Positions 33,230-43,467 of a stretch of DNA of 64,000 bases are shown here, piece after piece. The translations under genes and the position numbers were made by a program. The notes under the pieces are model-generated. The model was not told where the DNA came from, made no database searches, and saw nothing but the letters and a program-made list of their open reading frames with translations. Numbering within the stretch: the first letter of the stretch is position 1; each line of letters opens with the position of its first letter. This stretch comes from Paramyrothecium sp. XJ0827 (Eukaryota > Ascomycota > Sordariomycetes > Hypocreales > Stachybotryaceae): assembly GCA_020881915.1 (NCBI GenBank), contig JAJFPB010000004.1:992001-1056000 (forward strand), in the 5' to 3' direction.

Positions 33230-34039
33230 ATGGCTGATCAAGTCAAATACACCAACAAGCTTGAAAGCAAACGCATTCTTGTAGTCGGTGGCTCTGCCGG
33301 CGTGGGTTATGCTATAGCGGAGGCCTGCCTCGAATTCGGCGCCATCGTCATCATCTCCAGCTCGAACAAGAACCGTATAGAAGATGCCGTGGCCCGCTTG
33401 CGCGACTGCTACCCAACAAGGGCCTCTCATATTAGTGGCTTTCCTTGCAACCTAGCTGAAGAAGATGTCCTAGAAGACAATCTCACGGCTCTTCTCAATG
33501 CCGCCACTTCCCACAGTCAATATAAACTGGACCACATTGCCTTCACAGCCGGAGACACGATTAGCATCACAGCGTTCGAGAATGTCGATTTGGCCTACTT
33601 GAAACAGCTTTTCTTCGTTCGATCCTTTGCGGCAGTTCTTCTCACCAAGCACGCTGTGAAGCACATGACTCCCGGCCCTTTCTCCAGCATCACATTCACC
33701 TCCGGGGCTTCTGACCTCCGCCCGCTTGCCGCCTTCCCTCTTCTCGGGATGATGTCCGGTGGAATGCGAGCCCTGGCCAAGGGCCTAGCCCTGGAATTGA
33801 AGCCGTTGCGCGTCAATGTCGTCGCCCTCGGCGTCGTCAACACGGATCTTATTCACGCCATTTATGATGCAGAGCCTCGAGAGGAGAATGAGATGATAAT
33901 CGCGATGTTTGAGAGCCAGACCACGACGGGGAGAATTCCCGAACCGCATGATGTGGCGGAAGCGTATCTCTACTGCATGAAGGACAGCAACGTCACAGGC
34001 TCCGCTGTCGACAGTAGTGGCGGGCATCTTGTAATCTGA
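33230..34039 (+). CDS. Short-chain dehydrogenase/reductase-like protein lacking the usual YxxxK
   Basis: Single exon, 269 aa. The start is the ATG in AACAATGGC; the frame is open for 36 codons further upstream but that part has no family similarity. Residues 15-25 carry the nucleotide-binding motif VVGGSAGVG, a variant of TGxxxGxG. The β4 region reads FTAGD instead of NNAG, and TSGAS follows at the catalytic-Ser position. Where SDRs have Y-x-x-x-K, alignment from ALELKPLRVN places Leu and Ser (LLGMMSGGMRALAKG), so the catalytic Tyr and Lys look absent. The C-terminal GxxVDSSGGHLVI is normal. Such divergent SDRs occur in fungi; whether this one is an enzyme is uncertain. Neighbours give no pathway context. 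Confidence 0.85.
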   Translation: MADQVKYTNKLESKRILVVGGSAGVGYAIAEACLEFGAIVIISSSNKNRIEDAVARLRDCYPTRASHISGFPCNLAEEDVLEDNLTALLNAATSHSQYKLDHIAFTAGDTISITAFENVDLAYLKQLFFVRSFAAVLLTKHAVKHMTPGPFSSITFTSGASDLRPLAAFPLLGMMSGGMRALAKGLALELKPLRVNVVALGVVNTDLIHAIYDAEPREENEMIIAMFESQTTTGRIPEPHDVAEAYLYCMKDSNVTGSAVDSSGGHLVI

Positions 34040-35669
34040 ATCACACTAGTTGGCCGACTGAACGAGAATTCTCTATGAAGCACAGGAGACTTGCTAGTAG
34101 AACAAGTAACTTTTAGCGCAGGTCAATTGGTTGCAAGGAGGAACTGCTTGTCATGGCCACATCATGATGACCTCTAGCTAGCCCCTTGAAGTCTGGTCAA
34201 TTTATCGGGTTGAAATCAATATAAGCGCTCGTGATTGGATCAGTATACCGTCCTAATGATCTCCAAATGATCTCAATCTGCTCCGTCTATACCACTTTCT
34301 TGCCGTTCTGTCAGAGCAATTGGTCTTGTGCTTCGACAGCCATACGTAGCGTTGCACTAAACACTTCTTGCCCGAGTCAACGCTGAGCCATGACATGTCC
34401 GCCCTGCTCCAGTCACAGATGATCGCCGAAGCATGACAGACTTCGACAGGGGTGTGTCTCAATTCCGTACTTGCCTTCTGTAGAACGATTCTGTATGGAC
34501 CCGGTGTGGCTCTCTTCTAGCCTGGAACAGGCTAGCCTTCCGGATGACGCCTGCTAGCCACTAGATGAGGCTGTGAACTAGTGAGATGGATTGACTAGGT
34601 CTCTTCGGAATGTGCCTTGGCACTTCTTCCGAGATACTTCCAGTAGGAGCTAGTTTGCAGAGGTGATTTTGAGCTTCTAGCTCACGTAGTAAGGATATCT
34701 TGGCATGTTTGAGATTGATTCACTAAACTTTGGCTCGACTAGACTCGATATTGGGGTAATTCTAGGAAAGGCCAGCCGCCTTTTTTGGAACTCATCGAAA
34801 TAGTATTTACTTCGGGATGCATATCTACGGCAACAATCCATTCGCAGTACGACCCGTGGTCCACCTATCCGTACTTTTCACTGACTAGGACAAGATATCA
34901 ATACATATTAGCAATTGTAGGTTATGCATAGCCAATGAATCTGCCAGTAGCAGCCTACAGAGTCCTTCTTCATACCCGATCGTTCCGTTGTTGGTCACCT
35001 GAGTGAACCATGAGCGAACCTACATCATGCTTCATCCTGGGAATGGGACCCCTGGTTCAAGTCGTCTTTGCCTTCCGGACCTGATCCACCAGGCGCCAGA
35101 ACACTCTAGCATTATTTCCACAAGCGGGTGAGTTTGTGGTTCTACTAGCAAAATCATGAGTAGCATGACCACTGTTTTTCTCCAGTTTTTGCCCATTCGA
35201 TCTTCCTCCAGCATTTGCGGCCATGTTTGGCCCCCACGCGGCCAAGACTCACTAGTCGGCCTTCTCGGACTCCGCAGCTTTCTCGGACTCCGTGTATGAC
35301 CGGGACTTGACAGAATGCTCGTTCGCTGACCTCCCACAATGAAGCGGGTGGACTCTTACCGATGCCTGCTAAATCCAACTAGCTGGCAGCCCCCGCCGCT
35401 ACGGGCGAAGCAGCGTGTCATATTATGGGCGGACGAACAGATTCATCTCTTGCCTGGTGCAAGGACCTGATGGAGAGCTCGGGCGAGACACGCTGGGGAG
35501 TGCAAAGGATCTACTACCTCGGCATCTAGGGCATTGCCCGCAAGGATATCCTCCTGGCTGGCGTTGGCGCGTTCACTTGCGATGAGGGGTTGGGCACCTC
35601 GACGGTGTGAGAGGCAGCAATTAGCCTTTGCATGAGGCGCAATAGTGAAATTACTCGAATTGATTCAAT
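34040..35669. other. Intergenic, no gene seen
   Basis: About 1.6 kb with no supported feature; the frames around 35032-35378 overlap each other and show no domain. Confidence 0.5.
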
Positions 35670-38600
35670 TTAAGCCCCACCGGAAAGTAACAACTTAATC
35701 CTTATAATCTCCGATTCGACCCTGTTCAATTCTGCCTCAACTAGATCTCGAAACTCGGGGTCCCTCTCGCTCTCCAAAATCACATTGTCGTCGCGAACCA
35801 GATCCAAAGTGAGACGGATGGCCTCTAGATGAGACTGTGCCACTTGAACTATGGTTTGTTGGAAGTCTTCAGCGTGCAGATCAAAGACTCTCTTGAATTT
35901 CTTCAGCAAGTCCTTGAAAAGTTGACGTTGTCTGACCGCGCCGTTGATGGTAGCTTTGCGCCTTGCATCACTTCCACGGCCTGGCACTCATGTTAGTTTC
36001 ACATCATTTGCATACTTAGGGTGAGCTTCCACTTGCCGTATTCGCTGTTGGCTCTCCTGTAATGCTGTTCCATCTCAGTGCCAATGAAAGAAGTGCGAAT
36101 ACTAGAGAACGCATCGGTTTGCAACGCACTACGAAAGATTAGCTGCATTCCTTCACTTCTGTCTTCCAGCACATCTCACTCAATTGTCCTGATGAAGGTA
36201 CTCGTCGTAACGTCGAAATCAGTGTCAAGGAGTTGTTGACGATAAAGCAGGGTCTGATTGAGAACTTCAGTGACCTCATCCTCTCCCTCAAGCTCAGTAT
36301 CTAGAAGATATGTTAGTATCATAATTTAAGCGTATTACAGTGGCATAACTTGCCCAAGTACTCCACTGCCCAGTCAATGAGCTCCGTCGCGGAGTTGGTC
36401 AGATTATCGTTTTGAACCTCTAAAGTGGAACACAGATCTGCCCACAACGGGCTTAAATCATCAACCATCGACTGAATAATTTCCTGATTCCAATCCCTTG
36501 TACCGATAGCAGGGGTTGTATGGCTGCCTCTGTTGCTACAAAAGGCCGAGTAGCTAGCTACGTTTTCGTTAGTTTGTCACCCCAACCAAGGATTCTGCCG
36601 CGAAGCTTACAGTGATGCCACTGTCATTCCCGATGGTTAGTTTCTGTGTTTAAGGAATCGCGTTGAAAAGGTAGTCACTGAATGCTTACAGTTGTCCAGT
36701 CGTAACTAGCTTCGGTTGCAGCCTCGCCCCAAGCTAGAACTTGCTCACCTACTAAGTCCATTAACAAGAAATCGGGGACGAGAAGTCATGAAATTTGAAC
36801 CTACGATTGGGGTTGTAGATCCGTTCGGAAAACTCTTGCTTGAATGACCTTGCCAGGCCTTTCAACTCAGAAGCATTCCCGCACAGTTTCTCATGCTGGA
36901 TTTAGCTAAGCCGTGAAAAGGTTGGATGTATTATCTTACTTGCTTTAAACGATTTTCCACAAAGCTCAGTGTTTCCCTAATCTTGACCTTCTTTTCCGCA
37001 CTCATGGACCCTGACCCGGATTGAACCCAGAGTTTCGTCTCGCCCAGGAGCGCAGGGATATCATTCTTCATGTAGTGCTCGGCGGCATGGTAGCGGCTTT
37101 CCGATACTAATGACATGCAATGCTCGCGAATCTCGAGGATTCCGCACAATGTCAGGTACGGCATGGCCTGGCTCTTGGGCTTATTTCGGTGCTCCCAGTA
37201 AATGACGTTGCTCACGCAGTGCACATGCAACCGGCCACTGGAGACGTGTCTACTATACTTCTCAAGGAGTTGGCTTTTCACAATGTCGTTGCGTGTTGTT
37301 ATGAGGAATTTCTGTAGTCTATAAATGCATTAGTATGATATCATTCCTCATAGCAACACTCTTACTCAAACTTGAGCCAGCCGAGTTCAGTCCTATGGTT
37401 CTGTTAGCAAATTGCTTGCAAATGGATGCAACCCGGGCATACTCAGCGGCATTTTTGGTACGAGTAAGCTTATTCTGCTCGAGTTGTTCTTCGACAGTCA
37501 AGTCATCATATTCGTAGTCTTCCAGCTCGGACTTCAGTTTTAGAATGTCTTCTTCACTCCGCCTTACTGCATTAATCTTCGACTCAACCTCGATGGCCGT
37601 GTCGCCTTTCCAGTCTTTCTTCGCCTCATCCGCCTTGATATCCTAATTCGGAGTCAGAGCCTTTGTACTCATGGCTATAGAGGATTACCACTTACGTCAG
37701 ATCTCGTGCAGATAATTCCTACATTGGCCAGCCGCGCCTTTTTGGCTAGTTCTAGCACGCTCACAACGCCCGCGTCAGTAATTGCCCTGCCTTCATTACA
37801 AATGGCAAATATCTCATCACATTTGATGATGTAACGTTCAGTTATATGCCTACGCGCTGCATTCGCATCGTGTAGACCTGATTGCAGCGGTCAGCATAAG
37901 CATAAGAGGGTTTTCCTGACGCACTACAATTTACCTGGCAGATCGACAAGGATGAGTCCTTGACTCAAGATGTGAGCATTTGAATAGACCCTATCCGTGG
38001 TCAAAAAAAACCATACTGAAAAACAGCCGTCGGAAATACTCACTTGATACTTCGAATGTAAGGCCATACAGCTGGCTCGGTAGTTGATTGCTGCTCTGAA
38101 CTCTCCGAAGTGAGTCTTCCGATGAGCTCTGAACATTCTTCAAGGCTGCTTTTCCGTTCTATCTGTTCTCTGTCCGCCCCGCGAGACTCTTGCATAAGTT
38201 CTTCCAGCATGGCTAAAGCCCCAGACTCGGAAGAGGTCAGCAGCGTCCTTTCGTTGAAGGACTGCCTTCCAAACATGGCGCGAAATGTTTCGATGGCCAC
38301 TTTGGCTTTGTCTTTAGATTCTTCCCTATTCCTCGCTTCTTCGCCAGTGAATTCGTCCTTGTGCAAATGATAGTGTCTATAGTCTTGAAGCAGGGTTTCC
38401 ACCTGGTCCCAAAGTTCCTCGGTGGTGAAGAAATTGATCTCAACTGTGAAATCGTTACTTTCGTGGTGATGATACTCGGTCACAACACATGTGCACGCGG
38501 ATCCGCTGTTGCTCTATCTCTCGCATCAGCTTTTTGCATCCTCATTCAGAATGGCAAAGTTCATACCGTTCGAGCAAGGCCGGGTTTATCGAGGAGCGAG

Positions 38601-39480
38601 TTTAAGAGGCTGCTCTTACCTGCGTGCTGTTAGTAATGCTTGTGGCATGGCCATCGTCAAAAACTTACCGACACCCGAATCGCCAACAAATCCTACAATG
38701 CGAGTCGATGGGCACTGAAAGTTAGCCAAGTCGGCTGCACGCTTGTACAAGCGTTGCATGGTTGAGTCAGGTTCATTACGCAGTGCATTGCTTCCCAATG
38801 TGCTAGAAAGGTTCGTCATCAATGTCTTTGCATCTCTGAAAGCATTTTGGAAATCAGGCTTATGAAAGCGGTCGTTTGGAGGCTTCTCATCTTGGACATC
38901 ATGAACGGACTCTCTCACACGTGAACTGGACCGCCTGCGGCTGGGACTCGGCACCGTACTCGTCGCTTGGGACGGCTCCGGGCTCAAAAGCGACCTCTCC
39001 CGAACCTCGGCGTCCTTGGCTACATTATCCAGGGCATCGGCAACATCTGTCATGTGAAGTGGGCTGGACAGCCTGGTCGCCTGAAGCTGCGCATCAATGC
39101 TGCCAATGTCTTGCTCGCTATGGCCAGCATAGGAGCTAGTGCCCGGGCTTGTGCGCGGTGTCGCAGTCGGGGAGCTCGAAGACTCGGGAGGTGTGAGAGA
39201 CAAGGATGGTGTCCGAACAGGCCCGGCAGTCGTCGCTGACTGGGCACTGCCGCTCAAAGGAGATGCTTCCCGTTCAGTTGAAGGCAATAGGGTCTCAGCC
39301 ACGCGGTTGGTGTCGCGTCCGCTTGTGACGGCACCAATGAACACCAGTCTTTCACGAGCTTCAGACATAATGCCGGACGGTGCTGCACCGTCGAGATTGA
39401 CAGCTTGATTTTGCCTCTGCAAATACTCAGTAGGGGTACCGCCTAGCTTGGACAGTGTAGCGTACGGTTACTTGCGTCAT
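35670..39480 (-). CDS. Large dynamin-like GTPase, SLIP-GC-like
   Basis: Fifteen exons reconstructed with consistent phase: 39480-39472, 39416-38669, 38619-38567, 38513-38044, 37990-37935, 37877-37696, 37642-37443, 37392-37366, 37318-36940, 36895-36805, 36748-36690, 36620-36611, 36557-36354, 36300-36180, then 36128-36037 and 35980-35670 as the last pair. Total 1003 codons. A Ser/Pro-rich disordered N-terminus of about 230 residues precedes the P-loop GDSGVGKSS (248-256, split by an intron). The switch motif VDLPGLHDANAARR follows at about 442-455, then coiled-coil and helical regions with the family-typical DWTTWHHSSYSAFC. Two introns (36353-36301 and 36036-35981) use GC donors (G|GCAAGT). Exons of 27 and 10 nt are needed to keep the frame. 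If the 9-nt first exon is wrong, translation starts at 39368 (MSEARERL). Similar to nuclear GTPase SLIP-GC; role in fungi unknown. Confidence 0.82.
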
Positions 39481-41352
39481 GGTGCGGCTAATGAAGGAAG
39501 GTCGATTGAATCAAGACTTTTTACAAAGGATTAGAATACATAGATGGTGCATTTGTAGCATCAGGAAGATACCGCTCGCTTCCTGGCTCCCGATACTTAT
39601 ACTGATGTCAATTGATAGGTATTTCCCCGTGTTTCAGCCATTTCTCCTCCAAGCCAGCCGATGATTTGCTTGATCAGTTAAAGCACAACCAACATGCATA
39701 ACGGGCTCCAGAAACAGGAACGTGGGTGGCCGAAATAAGTCCGTTGCAGTCGACCTGAAATGCCCTGCAGGGATTCGCAATCTAATGGGGATCTAATTGG
39801 TAGGTCTGGAGCTTGACCGGTTATCTTGTCGCCTGTCTGGCCTCCCGCAGCCGTTCATGGGTCGCATTGGCAGGCCTCTATGCCTGACTCAAGTGCTTCT
39901 CATTGGCTCAATGTGAAAGGTGCGGCCTCTGTCACGGGCTACGCCTAGGCGCGCGGCATCGAGTAGCCTGTAGCCTGAAGATCGACTTCCATCCTTCTAC
40001 TTCCGCAAAGGAACGTGAACCCTGTTCCCTGGGAAAGGCAAAGCGAGGCTTATCCGGGCGGGGCATTGAACTCCGCATTCTCGGGGCTCGGTGCAACTAT
40101 CGTTAGGGCTCAGGTTCACTCATTTGCATCTATACCAACATTTAGGTTCATGATGCACGAGCCTATGGCCATTGATCAATAGGTTCACTAGCAAATAGCG
40201 AACTACCTAGCCAGAACAAAGCCCATCGTTGTCTCGATGTAGAAGCAAAGCGAGAAGTCGCTGCCGCAAGACGAGCGAACTTTCTAAACTCGGACATTTC
40301 GCGCTCTTCACCATTTCCTCGCTTCCGCGTTAATCTCCTTGCACATCGTACAAATCTACATAATGACTTCTACATTATATCGTTCGTTCGTTCTCACTTA
40401 AAACGTTTGGGATCACCGCGTTCCGGTGTTTCGATCTGCTTCTGTTCGCCCATCGAACGACTCAGTCCACACTCTCCCTCAGTAAATTGAGTCAATGTGG
40501 ACTCAAAAGACCGCATTGGGAGTGAAATAGCTCAAGGGGAATAAGTAGGCAAGCACCGACACCAGTGACTTTCGGCCTGCCAGGCGCGCAGCAGCCATTG
40601 GGCCGCGCAGACGGACTTCCCATTGAAGTTCTCGCAACGCCCCAGTATGGATTTCATTTGAGGTGTAGCGCTGAAGACCGGCCGGACATCTCCGTCAACT
40701 TCAGCCCGGTCCACGGCGTGCTCCTCCAACCTAGATGGCATTCGCTTTTACGCACTTCTGTAGCTTTTGGCCCAGGTTCAAAGCGCAAAACGCAACACCA
40801 GGGTTGTGGGGCAGCGCAAGACAAAGGACAATAACGGCGGGCTTCATCCAAAATAACTCAGCTATGTGCGAAATGAAAGAAGAAGTGGTCAAAATGCGCA
40901 CATTGGGAAGGACGCTGGTCTTTAAACGGCAGTCAATGCAGGGAATCCGATCTGTACGGAAAAGGGGCAAAGTGGGAAGTCTGGGGTAAACTAATCACTG
41001 GCAGCAAAATAAAGCGGCGCACACAGGCGTATGTTTCGGTGGTCTAAAATAGAGCCCAGCTTGCCGTTTAGGGAAGGAAGACAACCAACAACAACTTGAA
41101 ATAATTGTATTTATGAGGACGCGAGCGACGTTGCTTGAACGAGTTCCACGATCATCAACTGTTCTCTTTGTTTTTCCTTGACTCACTCTTTTTCCATTTC
41201 TCACTCTTTCTCATTCTTTTCTCGTTGCATTTGAGCCAGGTTTCTTAAGTGCATTCATTAATTAAGGCCGTCTTCACTTCTACTTTCTACCCTTTTTTAC
41301 CTTCTCTTTATAGCAATTTCCTGCAGCCAGGAAGACCGTCATTTGCTTCAAG
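39481..41352. other. Intergenic, no gene seen
   Basis: About 1.9 kb. The last 150 bp before the secreted-protein gene are pyrimidine-rich on the + strand (CTTTTT and CTCATTCT tracts), as in many fungal promoters. No coding support. Confidence 0.5.
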
Positions 41353-43022
41353 ATGAAGTCCGCCGCTGTTCTCGTCACGCTCGGCGTTGCTTTAGCCGGT
41401 GCCACGCCAGTACGGGCTACCCGCGCCGCCACCAGTGCTGGAACTCATGCTGGTGTCACCTTGCCTCGCGCCGAAGATCCGCTGTATAATCTGGACTTGT
41501 ATTGTCATTCAGGCGATTTCTCGACCGTTGAGAAAGCTATGGAACAGTGGACGATTTCCGAAGGCAGTCACTTTCTTGATGCCTTTATGACGATGGATAA
41601 CGGTGAGTTGTGCCTCAAATTATTCTTAGTCTAACTGACAACCTTGCCTTCCTGCATTTTCTTTCTCCTCCTTTCTCTATTGGCCCATGGATATCCTCTT
41701 ATACCGGCTGCGATTCATTTTTACTCATGACGTCGTGATTAGGTGGCACTCCCACAAACTGGCTGAAAAACTTTGAGTTATATATCTTCGAAAAAATCGA
41801 TCGAAGTAGCGCCGATGGCTGCGCCATTCTCGGAGGCGACTGCCGTCCTGGCGAGTTTGAATGGAGCTGCGAGAAGTATTTCGAAATGGGGTCTTGGTAC
41901 AAGCCTGCTTTCTGGATTTTTACAGCAGTCAAGGGCTTCCACAACGTTATAGACTTGTACTACAACAAGCTTGTTGACGAGACTATATTCAACTCTCTTC
42001 AAATTGACAAGATGATTGAAGAACTCGATGGGGCCCCTGAAACGTCCGACAATATGGTGGACTGGGTGGCTGCGGCCTTCTCCATGCTCGGCAGTGGTTT
42101 TGGTCCCATACGTGGTCTGGTAAGTCCTACTTGACAATGCCTCTATGGTTTCATTCTGCTCCTTTCTGTGGCTATCCTTCCCTTCAAACCATACAGTCTC
42201 CATCAACAAAGCTAATCTTGAAAAAGGGTGAGCCATATGGTCTTATTGGTACTCTCCTACCTATGCTTGTTAAGGAGGAGAAGGAGCCTGTCAACGGTGA
42301 TATCAAGGCTGGCCTGGCCAATGCCTTCAGAGCTACCACAAAGCATCTCGAAAGAAGTCTTCAGATTATGGTGGGCAACGGTACACAAGAAGACTATGAA
42401 AGACTCCCCGCGCCAACAGACGACCATTATGATTGTAAGATTGCCAAGTTCTTCAACACCGGCGCCTGGCTCGTTCACCTTGACGGCTCCGGCATCACCG
42501 CGCAGATTGAGGAGGCGGTCGGCAATCTCCAGCGTAAAATTGCTAGCGAGGCCCTGGGAGCCGGAGGTTGGTCCCTCGTCCTGAACGACCACATCACCAA
42601 CGCCGACGAATGCACCGGGGCCGCAGTTGGCCGCCGATGGATCGAATGGGATGAGGGCAAGAACTTGCGCCAGTTTGCATTGGGACCAGGATGGCGACCG
42701 TCACGTGGAGGCCAAGCCCGAGTTTTATGACGCAAAACTTGACAAGTACGGCCTTAGCAACCTCGACTTGTACTACCGATCCGTCATGGATTGCGCATTC
42801 CACGGCAACCAGAATGCCGACTCTACTCTCAATGTCTTGGAGACTGCCAAGGTGCCACAATGCTTCTTCAAGCTACCTGTGTACAAGTACCAAGATGTGG
42901 AACAGAAAAACTATTGTGGTAGGGGGGCAGTGTGCACGCAATACCTTGATCTTGTAAACCCGATCGGTGGCAGCTTTCTTGGAGCTATTGGAGGATTGAT
43001 TGGGAATATTGTTATAACTTAG
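41353..43022 (+). CDS. Secreted protein of unknown function, frame problem near the 3' end
   Basis: Exons 41353-41602, 41743-42119 and 42227 onward. A signal peptide (residues 1-18, VLVTLGVALAGATP) is followed by a Kex-like dibasic-poor propeptide. The rest is Cys-poor and helical: YNLDLYCHSGDFSTVEKAM, GDCRPGEFEWSCEKYFEMG, and a Gly-rich hydrophobic C-terminus (GGSFLGAIGGLIGN). Near 42690 the coding signal switches by +1 nt, from RQFALG to DQDGDRHVEAKPEF. Either a 64-nt intron (42626-42689, GTTGGC...ACCAG, no good branch site) is removed, giving 452 aa, or one G is inserted in the GGGA at 42682 (a frameshift or assembly error). Reading straight through is favoured by the plausible residues inside the would-be intron. 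It vaguely recalls the uncharacterised C-terminal part of some fungal GH18 chitinases; no confident family. Confidence 0.65.
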
Positions 43023-43109
43023 AGCTTTAGTCAGTTAGTATCCATCGAGCATGTAGGTGCTGGTGCTCCATCGATATCAATCTCAACATACAGTGCGGCC
43101 ATAAAAACG

Positions 43110-43400
43110 CGATTACAATAGTGATGCTTATTATCGTGAATGGTTTTGGATATGAGTAGATTATAATATCTTATTTAATATCAAATTTATTAATTATATT
43201 ACTTTAGTTATTGATATAAGCTAATTTATACTCTATCTTTTCTTCTTTCCATATTATAATTAAATTAAAGAATTTACTAATTCTATTATGAAGGAAAATA
43301 GAGGAGATTTTCTATTAATTTAATTTACTTATATCTTGACTTATTTATATTACTTAGCAAGTTCAGTAATATATTCTAATACTGTGTATAAATACAACTA
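43110..43400. repeat. AT-rich block
   Basis: About 290 bp far richer in A+T than its surroundings, dominated by TATTA, TTAAT and ATATT words, between two genes of normal composition. It could be a relic mutated by repeat-induced point mutation or a remnant of an inserted AT-rich element. No coding frame or terminal repeat was recognised. Confidence 0.6.
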
Positions 43401-43467
43401 CCTGAACCTACCTAAACCCTAAACCTTGCTTTATCTTCCCAAAGTACGTTTCGTTCTACCAAGATAA

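Noticed and set aside
43411..43425. Telomere-like CCTAAACCCTAAACC
   Set aside because: Only two units and of mixed CCCTAA/CCCTAAA type; too short to call an interstitial telomere.
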